Shown: positions 27,358-41,562 of the stretch, piece after piece
Numbering within the stretch: position 1 is the first letter of the stretch
Layout of the letters: each line of letters opens with the position of its first letter
Source: Chrysomallon squamiferum
Taxonomy: Eukaryota; Mollusca; Gastropoda; Neomphalida; Peltospiridae
Reading direction: 5' to 3'
NCBI GenBank assembly: GCA_012295275.1
Contig: CM022665.1
Span: forward strand, 21,119,150-21,165,649
Length of the DNA stretch: 46,500 nucleotides
Notes under the pieces: model-generated
Database searches by the model: none
Told to the model about the DNA's origin: nothing
What the model saw: only the letters and a program-made list of their open reading frames with translations
Made by a program: the position numbers and the translations under genes

Positions 27358-27779
27358 GAAAATAAAATAGTGTAAAAAAGAAAAAAAGAAAGAAAGTAAA
27401 ATGAATGGAAGGAAGTAAGAAACGAAATTAGAAATAAAGAAAGAAACATCAAGAAAAAAGAAAGACAGAAAACAAAGAATAAATGAAAGAAAGAATAAAA
27501 GACAAAATTGGTTAAAATTACATTTTTATGTGGCCTTAATTTCAAATGGTTACCAGTCTTTAATTATTAGCGATGGGAACAATACATTTTATCTGTTTGC
27601 TTCTTTCACATCCATTATTCACACTCTGCCACATTTATGTTCAGTCACATGCTTTCATACAGAACTTATATTCGCGCTGACACAAAAACACACACACACA
27701 CACACAAATACACACATACCTAACAGTACACACTATTATACACAAAATTATATACTGACATAATATCAGCCACACATAC

Positions 27780-28130
27780 ACCGACACCTATGGTACACAC
27801 ATATATACAGACACGTATCATGCACAAATGCACTGATACCTATCAGACACGTATATACTGACACCTATAAGACACATGTATACTGACACCTATCAGACAA
27901 ACATATACTGACACCTATGGTACATACATATATACAAACACGTATCATGCACAAATGCACTGATACCTATCAGACACGTATACACTGACACCTAAAAGAC
28001 ACATGTATACTGACACCTATCAGACAAACATATACTGACACCTATGGTACACACATATATACTGACACCTGTCAGACAGATATAAGCCGACACCTATCAG
28101 ACATACATACTGACAACACACTGACAAAAG
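27780..28130. repeat. Higher-order minisatellite, 127-bp period built from ~25-bp units
   Basis: The phrase CCTATGGTAC recurs at 27787, 27914 and 28041, exactly 127 bp apart. Within each period are about five related units of the type CATATATACTGACACCTATC. The third period is incomplete. Confidence 0.9.
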
Positions 28131-28870
28131 ACATACGTCTTCGATCATATCATTTAAACACTGACACGCATGGCTGACTCGGCGCTAGACACACGATTTT
28201 TCATGCTGCCACTTTGAACACAGACTGGTTTCTCGACAGAGCGTTACGTATTGGTTACAATGATCCCCTCGCAAACAACGGGTAAAAAAAATAAAAAAAA
28301 TAAAAACCCGTCACGTTGACAAAAGGGCCGGAAGAAATTGCTATCCTGACTTGGATCAGTTTACGTCAAGCATTGTTCGCATTTGGCAGAGTTACCGCCC
28401 TCCACAGCGCGGCAGGACTGAGTCTCAGTCGGTTAATAAACGAGAAACAAGGAGAAGAGACAAATTGTTGTGACCTTTTACCACGAAACGTACATGAAGT
28501 CTTACAAAACCATTTTAACTGAACGCTCTGTATGATGATGATGATGGTAATGATGATTATGATGATGATGATGATGATGATAATAACGTTAATGACGAGA
28601 ACAGAAGTAATGATGATGACGACAATAATAAAAATCATAAGTATATAAATAAATAAAAGCTACTACAAATTCCTTTAAAAATTCCTTTATACACATTTTG
28701 TAGGAAGGGGTCACCCAGTATCGCTATCAAGTTAAGAATAGGTTCACACTTAGTTAAATCTGCTGTTTTGTTCTGACCAACGCAGATAACCAATTTTTTT
28801 TTTTTTTTAAAGCATCAGTATTTTCTTTATAGATTTCCTTTGGTATTTTTTAATTTATGGTTTGTTTTCC
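28131..28870. other. Non-coding, with a GC-richer patch
   Basis: The patch at 28300-28530 leaves a 68-codon plus-strand frame (28316-28522) that I do not recognise. A GAT/GAC microsatellite follows at 28530-28622 and a T run at 28794-28808. Confidence 0.4.
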
Positions 28871-28875
28871 CGGTA

Positions 28876-28948
<73 letters not shown>
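28876..28948. repeat. (TATC)n microsatellite
   Basis: About 18 tetranucleotide units. Confidence 0.95.
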
Positions 28949-29049
28949 CTATAATATATGTAAGAAAAAATATAAAAATTAAGACCATCCTACTATTACG
29001 ATCACCACCAATAACAACCTTACTATCTATCTGTCCTTAAATTTATTCA

Positions 29050-29054
29050 TTCAT

Positions 29055-29113
<59 letters not shown>

Positions 29114-29114
29114 T
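29050..29114. repeat. (TTTA)n microsatellite
   Basis: About 16 units. Confidence 0.94.
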
Positions 29115-29129
29115 ATTTCATATTTCATA

Positions 29130-29400
29130 TTCTTTGACTGCCGGCAGTAGTAAGTAATGGCACTTTTAGTAGTAGAACTGGTTTGTAGTAATAGTTGTAG
29201 GCTAGTAGTTGTACTGTTGTAGTAGTTATGATAATAACTGTGTAGTAGTAATAGTGGTATTACTTGTAGCAGTAGTAATAGCAATAGTAGTAGAAGTGGT
29301 TGTCACTGTAGTAATAATAGTGGTAATAGTAGTAGTAGTTGTTGTTGTAGTCGTCGTTGTATTAATAGTGGTAGTAGTAATAGTGTTGTTAATTTCAACT
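29130..29400. repeat. GTA/GTT-rich imperfect trinucleotide block
   Basis: Irregular AGT, GTT and GTA units; the valine-rich open frame through it is an artefact. Confidence 0.85.
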
Positions 29401-30053
29401 TCAAAATGTTTTTAAAATAACGTGTTTTAACTCTTTTTAAATTTTTACCTGAAATAAACGAGTATTTCACAAGCTACCTGTATCAAGGTGAGACAAAAAC
29501 ACCTGCTCATTCAGGTGTCGTTGGTGTGACATTGTCACATGACACCTTTACACCTGTGACGTGACACAAACTTTGAATTCGACTGGAGTATTAATAACAA
29601 CAATTTTAATTAAACCTGCTACTTTATCCTCAAGTTTTTGCAGTAAACGAATTCATATGCATTATCCTGCCAAAAATTAAAACGTAACTTGAACGTAGAG
29701 AAACCATAAAATTATAATTAAGTGAAAGTTGTTATTTTTATAACTGAATATAAGACACAAAGAGAAAGAGAGAGAGAGAGAAATAAAATAAAACTATGGT
29801 TGGCGATTTGTGACATCCCGTAGTATTTTAACTTGCTTTACTTAAGCGCGAAATTTAATTGAATCACCTTCATTTATCTTTTCCTTTTTATTATTATTAT
29901 TATTATTATTTTAATTTATTTTAATTATTATTTTTTGTTATTAAAATTTACTTTTGAAACGCTAAACAAAATCGAATAGTAATATTCTATAAATTGTGAT
30001 AAATTGTGTGTATAAATATAAACAATGACACAGAAAGAAAGGGAAAGACAGAG

Positions 30054-30142
<89 letters not shown>

Positions 30143-32250
30143 GAAAAAATTCAAAAAAGAGTTCAAAAAGAAATAACAACGACCGAAAGAAAAAAGGGAA
30201 AAGGAAAGACAAATGAGAAGGAAAATAAAAAGAATATAAAAACCATGGTTCAAACTTTTGTTTTCCAGTAAGTGTGAACTGGCTTGTATTAAGAGACTAT
30301 CGATATTTCTCTGTTTGTTGACAGACTGACTTCTTTTTTTTTGGCGAAAACAAATCGCTATTTATATGATCACTTACGTTATCACATTATTTTACCACGC
30401 ATTTTTTTTTCTCTCTCCTATTTATATTTATTGTATTGTGTGCATATTTTTATTTTTATTTTTATTTATTTATTTATTTTTTAATATCGTCAACGATTGC
30501 AGTGTATTCCATTTCTCAAAATAGTGGTGTTAGTAACATTATAATAGGTTTTCAGATTTAATTTAGGTTAATTTGTCATCGTTTTTTTTTATCACTTGAC
30601 ATTTATAGAGAAAGTTTGGGAGGGGCGGAAGTAACAGACAAATAAAGACTTCATGATGTAATACATCAATATTTTTATATATATATATATATATATAATT
30701 ATAAAATTGTTGAATATCACAGTTATATTGTGAAAAGAGAAATATGTGTCTGTTTCAGTAAAGAAGAAATTACCAACGCCATATGTAACTCGCTGTCTAT
30801 TATAACTTTGCCAATGTCGGGTTTTGAAATAAAAGCATGTTTTTATTTTGTATTTTTTTTTTTTTTTACCGTCCTTTGCGATAAATCCGTGGATGTTCGC
30901 CTTCTCCGATGTTCAGCTGTGAATTAGGAAAGTATTTACTTTACTTCGCAGTAGTCTCGACTGTAAGAAGTTTTTTTGATGGCTTCACGCGCAACATGCC
31001 AAGCGGCTCTTTTTTATCGAGACAAAAGGCTGACTCAGCTGGTGAAAGACCAGTCTACGAAAAAAAAAAAAAAAAAAAAAATGGGAGGAGAATAAAATAA
31101 ATTAAAAAAATAATAAAAAGAAATAAATAAATAATAAAAAGAAAAAATAATCGAATATATATTGTAATTAATTACTTCTCACCTTTTATTTTTTAAACTT
31201 TTTTACTCTTCAGAAAAATGAGTTAATTTTGAATTCATTATTTCACGTTTTTAATCCAGTTTTTGCAGAAATGTCAGCACTGTGTTAAAATGTTTGTGGC
31301 CTTTTTTATCTCCTTCCTAAATTTACACAGATAATTAACTGTTTTTCGTATTTTCTTAATATTTTTTCTTCTCTCTCTCTGAATTATAACAAATACGTAG
31401 GTGTCTTTTTAAGAATTGTTTGGTGAGATCTAATGTAACTTATCATAGATGCGGCGTATTAATGCAGTTAATTTAAAAATGGCCGATTTTTGAGTTTTGG
31501 TTGTGTTTTTCTTTTAAAAAGATTTATTTAATTATTTATTTATCTGTTTGTTTATTTGTATGTTTGTTTCATTTTATTTTATTTTATTTTATTCTTTTAT
31601 TTATATGTTTGTTTATTTCATTATTTCTTTATGTTAAGTTGTTTTGTTTTGTTTGTTTGTTTACTAACTGGAGGCTGGGAGTTATTTGTCATATTACAAC
31701 ATTTTATTAAGTTTTAATGAATCACAAATCATGTTCTGAAAAAAATAATATCATCTTTTGGATTTGGAATAAATTGGAGAAAAAATTTGTATTTTTTTTT
31801 TTATTATTTCCTTATTTATTTATTTTTTTTAGGAATTTTAACATCCAGATTAAGTGGTTATGCGAAATGAAAATTAATACGTTCAATTTAATTAAAAAAC
31901 AATAATTATTTAAAACGGAAGTGAAAACGCTGCTTTCAGCGCCACCTTCTTCCTGTTATTATTTTGTAGTCGTTGACATACCCTGTGAAGTTTTCAAAAT
32001 ATATTAATCTCTTTGACCTTTTCATCATGTAAAGAGACACACCAGATCGTTCCATCTTTTTTTTAATTTTATTTATTTATTTATTTATTTTTGGTTTGTT
32101 TGTTTGTTTTGTTTGTTTGTTTATGTATGTATTTATTTTTATTTTTATTTTTTACTTGCTCTTCCGAAGCTTTTGATTTGTTCCTATTTGTTTTGGTTGC
32201 TTATCGACTGATTTTGGCCCGTTTATGGTTCGCTTTGTTTTAAAACTTTA
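29401..32250. other. Non-coding stretch
   Basis: It contains a cluster of short palindromes at 29490-29570, (GA)n at 30055-30138, (TA)n at 30674-30697, an A run at 31061-31081 and TTTA/GTTT tracts around 31520-31640 and 32065-32150. No exon could be supported. Confidence 0.55.
30055..30138. repeat. (GA)n microsatellite
   Basis: About 40 units. Confidence 0.95.
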
Positions 32251-32259
32251 TTCAAATGT

Positions 32260-32452
32260 TTATAATCCTGATGGTTTGGTCTTTTCGTTCTTTCTCCCCA
32301 GATCTAAGCTGTTGATTTTGGTGGCGTTTATTGGCAGCTGGACAGAGGAACAAGTCCAAGAAAAGAAGTTAGTTCCATCGCTGTTGCGTAACGGCATAAA
32401 CTGATCACCGGAAACACACCTTTTGTAAATAGAGTAGTTGGTGCATCCAGAC
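32260..32452 (-). other. Possible unrecognised terminal exon
   Basis: After an acceptor-like ACAAAGACTCAG the minus strand stays open for 63 codons to a TAA at 32260. The peptide is of ordinary complexity (SGCTNYSIYKRCVSGDQFM, later WTCSSVQLPINATKI) with three Cys and possible N-glycosylation sites. No partner exon was found and the family is unknown. It could equally be chance or an old transposon. Confidence 0.22.
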
Positions 32453-32651
32453 TGAGTCTTTGTTACACTTCCTAACAACGTAAAGTGATGTATATACTTA
32501 TTTGTTTATTTAATTAAATTAGTTGATTATTTTTTTTTTGTTTTGTTTTATTCTGCTTTTCTTATACAAATGAAAACGGAGCACGTGGAAACAATGGCTG
32601 AGTAAAACGTGTGTGGCTGTTCACCTGGTAGAAGCTAGCTGATAAATCGCT

Positions 32652-32699
32652 CACATAATCAGAAACAAACCACTCACGTTTGACGCATCTGATTATGTG
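32652..32699. other. 48-nt hairpin
   Basis: CACATAATCAGA pairs perfectly with TCTGATTATGTG, and inside it CAAAC pairs with GTTTG across a 7-nt loop. It is short for a microRNA precursor. Confidence 0.4.
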
Positions 32700-32753
32700 T
32701 TAGCTTTTTATTTTAAATCAAATTCCTCAGTAGTACTAGTAGTAGTAGCAGTA

Positions 32754-32768
32754 ATAATAATAATAATA

Positions 32769-32808
<40 letters not shown>

Positions 32809-32835
32809 TAAAAATAACAACAACAACAACAATAA

Positions 32836-32870
<35 letters not shown>

Positions 32871-33000
32871 AATAAAATAAAATAAAATAAAATAAAATAA
32901 AAAAATAAAATAAAATAAAATGAAATAAAATAAATATATAAATAAATCAAAAGAAAAGAAAAGAAAAGAAAAAGAAGAAAAGAAAAGAGGAGAAAAGAAA
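32754..33000. repeat. AAT, AAAT and AAAAT/AAAAG microsatellite cluster
   Basis: AAT units at 32754-32810, AAC at 32817-32832, AAAT at 32833-32873, AAAAT at 32868-32930 and AAAAG at 32952-33000. Confidence 0.9.
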
Positions 33001-33600
33001 CCCGCATTTAAAACAAAAACTTGTTAATTCATAACCTGTAACTTGAACCAGAGTTTCCACTGTAAGATAATAATTCCCCGGGTGGGCTAACCCTTTCACC
33101 TAATAGCGGGTTGCCCGGTACACGACTCCCTTATCAAACCTCTAATTTAGTCACAGAGAGAATTATTCATTTATGCAAACAATTAATAAGAAAAGCTGAA
33201 GTGTTTAGAGAAAAGCAAACTATAGCTTGTTTTTTTAAGTGTATGAACCACTAACAGAAGCTGTCAGCTAATGTACCAGAATGAAACGACTTCATAAACA
33301 GCGCGTACGATTTCGTGTCTCTGTTTCCCACAATTAGCGAGGTATTTTTTTAGAAAGTAGTCGCACCTAGATGGCAGGGGCATGCTGTGTTTAGAACCGC
33401 GCACACTTCATAAAACAGTGAAAGAGAAACTAGCGAGACACGCTTTTTCCATTTGTTGATGAGCTGGCTGAATATTGGGGTTGGGGGTGGGGGTAGTGAG
33501 TTATACTGTCTGACAGGGTCACTGAGTTAAACTGAATTGTAAATAACAGTTATTGTATCTACATCTCTACATCCGTATCCACAAATACTTATAATTATAG
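33001..33600. other. GC-richer non-coding stretch
   Basis: No product recognised on either strand. It contains a CTCF-like motif at 33364-33377 (CACCTAGATGGCAG). Confidence 0.4.
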
Positions 33601-33605
33601 TGATT

Positions 33606-33620
33606 TCTCTCTCTCTCTCT

Positions 33621-33719
<99 letters not shown>

Positions 33720-33771
33720 TTGTCATCTGTAACTGTCGTATTTTGGGGTTTTGATTATCTATCTCTGTCTC

Positions 33772-33864
<93 letters not shown>
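33606..33864. repeat. Two (CT)n tracts
   Basis: CT at 33606-33715 and 33775-33864, separated by 59 bp of unique sequence, with CT-rich decay to about 33990. Confidence 0.95.
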
Positions 33865-33868
<4 letters not shown>

Positions 33869-34172
33869 GTCTATCTGTCTCTCACTCTCTCACTCTGTCT
33901 CTCTCTGTGACTCTCTCTTTCTATCTGTGTCTCTCTCTCTCTATCGTTTTCTCACTCTCTTTCATTCTTTCTGTCTCGCTCTCTTTCTTATTTTGGGGCT
34001 TATATCCTACATTCTTACAAGTATTAACTTATTTAACAAATGTAGATAATAATCTCTGACTGTTACATTTTTCAATTCCGTGTTAGAAACCAGATTCACA
34101 GTATGAGAAAACCGTATGGTAACAGAGAGCTAAAAAATGGTAAAAAAATTAAAATAAAATAAAAGCATAAAA

Positions 34173-34174
34173 AG

Positions 34175-34231
<57 letters not shown>
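34173..34231. repeat. (AAT)n microsatellite
   Basis: About 19 units. Confidence 0.93.
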
Positions 34232-34232
<1 letters not shown>

Positions 34233-34372
34233 AAGAAAACCTTTAAAAATAAGAAGAAAGAAAAAACGAAAAAGAAATCTAAAAACGAAAATATCTTCAG
34301 GCTTACTTTATTTAGAATATTTTATGACGCATCCATCTTTGCGTGAGTGATTAAATATCGTTAAGAAAAGAT

Positions 34373-34374
<2 letters not shown>

Positions 34375-34409
<35 letters not shown>

Positions 34410-34735
34410 TATAATATAAAAAATATAAATAAATAAAAAATTCAAATAGATAAAAATATAAAAGAAAAGAAAAATAAAGAAAAATATAAAAAAGAAAAGC
34501 AAAGTATAAGGCATAAAAGAAAAAAAGAGAAAAAAAAAAGAAAAAAGAATAATATAAAAAATATAAATAAATAAAAAATACAAATAGATAAAAATATAAA
34601 AGAAAAATATAAAAAAGAAAAGCAAAGTATAAGGCATAAAAGAAGAAAAAAAAAAAAGAAACAGAAAGAAAAAAGAGAAAAAAAAAAAAAAAAATAAGAA
34701 AAATATAAAGAAGAAAAAAGAAAAGAAATAAAAGA
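34375..34735. repeat. A-rich block with a tandem duplication of about 140 bp
   Basis: A poly-A run (34375-34407) is followed by a segment at 34411-34520 that recurs at 34550-34641, including the non-simple string GCAAAGTATAAGGCATAAA. Open frames on the minus strand here are Phe/Leu low-complexity artefacts. Confidence 0.85.
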
Positions 34736-34749
34736 AAACTTTGAAATGA

Positions 34750-35240
34750 TTCGAACATGTTTTCTACGTAAGACTGCTTCAGGGCGTGCCCAGTCACGTG
34801 ACCGGCAGCGTGGAGAGGGTGTTAAGAAAACCAACACTAGACTGGAACTGTTTGACTTGACGGTTCCGCCCAGAGAGTGTGAAAACAAACATAACATTTT
34901 CTTCTCGACTGCCCCGGACCAGTCAGCGTCGACTCTTTCTGTGTTAGCAAAAAGATGTTGCTGTGAACTGGTACGATTACATTTGAGGAAGAAGGCATCA
35001 AAGAAAAAGCGTTTGTTGTCAAATACTCTTAAAGAGGTTATAATGAAGGGATTTTTTTACATGTACGTATCTTCAACTCCGTGATGGAATATGTAACATA
35101 GAACTCTGAATAAATGTTGTTAAAGAAAATGAAAAGGATTTTGTAAATTTGTTTTTAATTTTTTTTTTTTAATTTTTTAACCGACCTCCAGTGCAAGTTC
35201 TGTCGCCCTTGTGACGTAAATACCAATAGACTGGTATTAA
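34750..35240. promoter_or_regulatory. CpG-bearing island, possible promoter or transposon relic
   Basis: A palindromic E-box GTCACGTGAC is at 34793-34802. A 112-codon plus-strand frame spans 34746-35084, but I do not recognise its translation. Confidence 0.25.
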
Positions 35241-37338
<2,098 letters not shown>

Positions 37339-37559
37339 ATATCTCAGACATTTAGAAAGACAATATAAATGCCGGATGTTATAATAAATTTATATTCTTT
37401 ACATTTAAAATATTTTATTTGTAACTTGCTGAAGAAAGGAATTATTTGAATGCAATGTGACGCATGGATTTTGTAAATAATAAAAGAAAATGCAGGTTTA
37501 ATACTTTTTTATTATTTTTATATGTGAATTTTTGCACTGTGTCTGTTCATTTAAGTGGA

Positions 37560-37970
37560 AAAAAACGTATTATCGCCGTCTGCAACGGTGTTTAATGAAC
37601 CGGAACCTTCTGCGTGCAATCTGCGTTCTGATATTGAAGGTGACAACCAATCAGCGAGGACCTGACAAACACAATGTGACTCCCATGATGCACGAATGAC
37701 TGTCCCGTAGCGAATACACATAAAAATGGCAGTTTCGAAATAATGGTTCGCTTGTCTTCGCATACATATTTCGTTTCGCGTAAAATGGAACCGACAGAAG
37801 GATCGCCGTGTCTGCACTAGAAATGATCGCCAGACTCACCTCGAAAATTTTAAATAAAACAAATAAAAATGTCTACAATGTGTTGCTTGAGCTGCACCAG
37901 AACGCGAACCTAACGTCCTCCAGATGGGCTGCGTTAGCAGGACAGTCATGATATCCATACCTGTGTAAAT
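37560..37970. promoter_or_regulatory. CpG-bearing island with CCAAT box and a minus-strand splice donor
   Basis: It contains ACCAATCAGCG near 37646 and CpGs every 10-20 bp. On the minus strand there is a good donor GAG-GTGAGT (GT at 37839-37838) and an acceptor-like TTTACACAG ending at 37961. The 121-bp candidate exon between them lacks a full-length open frame. Promoter, non-coding exon or transposon relic are all possible. Confidence 0.25.
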
Positions 37971-38264
37971 GTCTACCATAAAACATCTTTCTTTACAGTC
38001 AAAAAAACCGAACGATGTATACGAAAACCGGGCGGAGTGAATTATATTTCATTTACTGCAGTCAACGCGTGCATTGTTCACGTGACAAAGATTTTACTGC
38101 TGAATTCATGATGTGGACTTCCTCTCGTTATGTATTATGTGAAGAATTATCTTCCGTTTGTTATTTCCCGTCTCTTTCTTCTTTCTCAGTTAATAGCTTC
38201 ATTGACAAATAAGTTGCCCATTCCCCGATATTTCTTTCACTTCCTGTCTATGATATTTAGTTTG

Positions 38265-38463
38265 ATTAATAGTAGTAGTAGTAGTGGTAGTGGTAGCTGT
38301 AGTAGTAATAATAAAAGCAGAAGGAGGAATAATAGTAGGAGGAATAGTTGTAGTAACAGTAGTAGTACTAGTGGTAATAATAGTAGATGTAATAGCAGTA
38401 TATACACTAGTAGTAATAGTAGTAATAATAACAGTAGCAGTGGTACTAATAGCAGTAGTAGTG

Positions 38464-38498
<35 letters not shown>

Positions 38499-38525
38499 CG
38501 TAGTAGTAGTAATGTAGTAGAGATA
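38265..38525. repeat. AGT/AAT/AGC imperfect trinucleotide block
   Basis: Long serine, valine and asparagine open frames here result from trinucleotide repetition. Confidence 0.9.
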
Positions 38526-39835
38526 ATAATAAAAACATTTTAAAATTATAGAATATACAATAGGCGATAGTTCACGACATCAATTCAAACAAATGAGAAC
38601 GACTTAATCTAAAAATGAAATGATTTCTGTAAAAACCAAAAAAAACAACAGAGAATTGTCTACAGTGCGGAATATGAACTGTCCAGACACCAGTACGGAT
38701 CCAGAGACACACCGACATGTTCGAACACGTTTTATTTATAGAAATTATATATATATATATTTTTTTTTTTCTTGTTGTTGTTTTCGTTTTTTAATTAAGA
38801 TTAATTTTCTCGACTTCTTAACTTTAAAGTAATTTAGAAATCTTTATTACACGAATAAAAATGTAGCGCATTGTTGGAACTTTTGAAACGAAATTTAATT
38901 ACACACCGAGGATGAAAGAGGCCCACTCCACAGTAATCCTGCTAACAAAAAGATTTGTATTAAGTGTCACCTCCCGTGATTTCATTATTCTCACTAAACA
39001 ATGCCAGCGCACGCCACCTTTTCACTAACCAGCTTATAATATATCCATCCAGTATCGACAGGTGTCCGCAGTACACGAGTCATCTTCTACCCCAGTGTCC
39101 GGAGTATTTCATTAAGACATGAAGTATTAAAATACACATCAATAAATCTTTGTAAGATAGCGAAAAACACAAAGAAGCAACTTTCCTATAGAGAAAATAA
39201 AAGTCTTTTTTTTTTTCTCCCACCAATATTTTTTCCAACAGTGCGGAAAGCTTCTTATTAACATGTTTGACTTTGCGATTCTTTTTGTGTTTCGGCAGTT
39301 TTTTCTCTCCTATTATGCTGCTGAATAATAATAACAATAATAATAAAAACTCTTATAATAATAAAAATCCTAAGAGAACCGAAAGCTCATATGTTTGTGA
39401 CACTATCTGACTTTGACGCGAGAGAGAATTAAAAGTGTCGAGTACAGAAATAACCAAGTTAGACAAACAAATCGTATCAGGAGCGAACCAACACGTCGCC
39501 CTGGCCGACTGCAGCAGACGGCGGATCTACGACAAAGAACAGGAACTTAATATTGTTAGTCGTAAAAAAAAAGAAAGAGAAATAAAGCAACTCGCCGAGC
39601 GATTTCTGTTTCTTATTTCGTTTCACGGTTGAAATTATCGCGGTTAGGTTATCGTTACGTGAATAGAAATTCCTTAAATCAAATTTTCTCTTTCGACTGC
39701 GAGCTTCTTTCACTAATCTTATGGCGATTTCTCGATTACGAGTTTTTCAAATGCGTGTTTCGCTTCAAACGAACGACTCTTTTATTATGAATTATATGCT
39801 CGTATTATAGTGTGATGCGTTTAATAGCACCCATA
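38526..39835. other. Non-coding stretch with a CpG-bearing patch
   Basis: Sequence at 39410-39620 is GC-richer. No product recognised. Confidence 0.45.
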
Positions 39836-39839
39836 GAGG

Positions 39840-40320
39840 GTTTAAAAAGTAATTTTCTGCCACTAACTGTAAAATAAAATGGTATACCACAGACTGTAAA
39901 GCGCTATATGTATAACTGTAAAATAAAATTATATAAATCTGTAAAAATGGTATGTTAATAAGTGTAAAAGAAAAAAATATATTAATAAATGTAAAAGAAA
40001 AATGTAACTTAATATGTGTAAAAAAATATATATATTAATAAAAGTAAAATAAATTAGTATATTAATAAATGAAAAATAATGGTTATATATTATTAAATAT
40101 AAAAAGATATATTTATAACTAAAATAAAATGATACATTAATAAGTGTAAAATAAAACAGTAAATTAATGTTTAAAAGAAAATAATATATTAATAAGAGAT
40201 AAAAAAAAAATGATATATTAAAAAGGGTAGAAAAAAATATTAATATGTTTAAAATAAAATGGTATATTAATACATTTAAAATAAAATGATATATTAATAA
40301 CTGTAAATAAATGTAACGAT
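39840..40320. repeat. AT-rich degenerate tandem array, about 27 bp
   Basis: Units of the type TAATAAGTGTAAAATAAAAT with ATGATATATTA recur roughly every 25-30 bp. Confidence 0.75.
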
Positions 40321-41181
40321 TTTTAAACGTTAAATAATAGTTTATTTGTCTTTTTTAAAATGAAAACTTTTTCTTTTTCAAAAGTTACTTTTAACATATA
40401 CCGATCACTGTAGACTTTTATATCATTACTGGACTTATATTTATCGTTGATTTCTTTTTGATACTAATAAAAAGATGTCATTTTGAATAAAAAGAACTCG
40501 GTACTCGAGATTTTTTCTTAGCTGTATGTTTAATTGAAAAATATCAGCTTTGAGATAAATACAGGCAGGACATTTTAAAATGTAGGTAAACTTTAGTAGC
40601 CTTGAAATATCATTTTACAAACTAGCAGGCAGCTGAGGGTGTTTAATTGGTTATTGTGTTAAAAACAATATTTAAAAAAAAAAAAAAAAAAAATGTCATT
40701 GTTCACAATAGACAAAAGACTTTTCTCTTTACAAAAGATATATAAAGACAAAAAATTAATTTAAAAACTAAAAAAAAAAAAAAAAAAAAAACAACAACAA
40801 CAAATAAAAAATAAATTAATTAATTAAAAATAAAAATAAATAAAGAGGAAAATATTCGTAAATATTCGTAATGACTTTTTTCCCTATCTCTCTGTGACAG
40901 AGTATTTCCTTAATTATATAACGTATAAGGATGGAAAGAGTGAACGAGAGAGAGAATACAGAAATACAAAAAAAAAAAAGAAGAAAAAAGATGAAGCAAA
41001 TAAAGAAAGAAATAATGTAAAAAATGAAATTGAGAGATACAGATAGACAGACCGAGAGTGATAGAGAGAGAAAGAATAGAAAGAGATTGAGATAAATAAT
41101 AGAAACAGTAACAGACAGAAAGATAGCCACACACACCTAATAATAGACATATTGATAGATAAATATACATAAAGAGAAATA

Positions 41182-41234
<53 letters not shown>

Positions 41235-41450
41235 TATTATTCACAATTATATTACATGGTCTTAAGATATGTGACCCTCCCCTTACAAACTGTTTAGATC
41301 CGCTCTACGGCTTGTCACATTTCGGAAATGATTATGCTCGTTTATGTTTGCTTTGACTGAAGAGTTTTGTCGCTATATGAAAATATCTTCTTCTTTGCGC
41401 ATTAAACGTAATCTATAGCTATCTACAAGTAGATCAAAGAATAATCCGCC

Positions 41451-41483
41451 AAACACAGCTGAAGGACAAACAATATTATCAAA
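41451..41483. repeat. 33-bp dispersed exact repeat, copy 1
   Basis: It starts AAACACAGCTGAAGGACAAA and is identical to 43550-43582 in the same orientation. Flanks differ immediately on both sides. Confidence 0.92.
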
Positions 41484-41546
41484 AACCTCTTCTTATCGGA
41501 ATAACAGACGAGCCAGATCACCCAGTACGTTCCTAACACGATCCCG

Positions 41547-41562
41547 GTTATGACGTCATAAC
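41547..41562. promoter_or_regulatory. 16-bp perfect palindrome with a CRE core
   Basis: GTTATGACGTCATAAC contains TGACGTCA, the consensus CREB/ATF site, fully symmetrical over 16 bp. Confidence 0.4.

Noticed and set aside
27780-28130. CRISPR-like regular spacing
   Set aside because: The repeats abut without unique spacers and the host is an animal genome; it is a minisatellite.
33600-34059. Leu-Ser open frames of 100-149 codons
   Set aside because: Pure CT microsatellite translation.
34308-34897. Phe-rich minus-strand frames of 109-151 codons resembling membrane proteins
   Set aside because: A-rich simple sequence read on the opposite strand; frames are present in all three phases.
38130-38543. 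Ser/Asn-rich and Val-rich frames
   Set aside because: AGT/AAT trinucleotide block.
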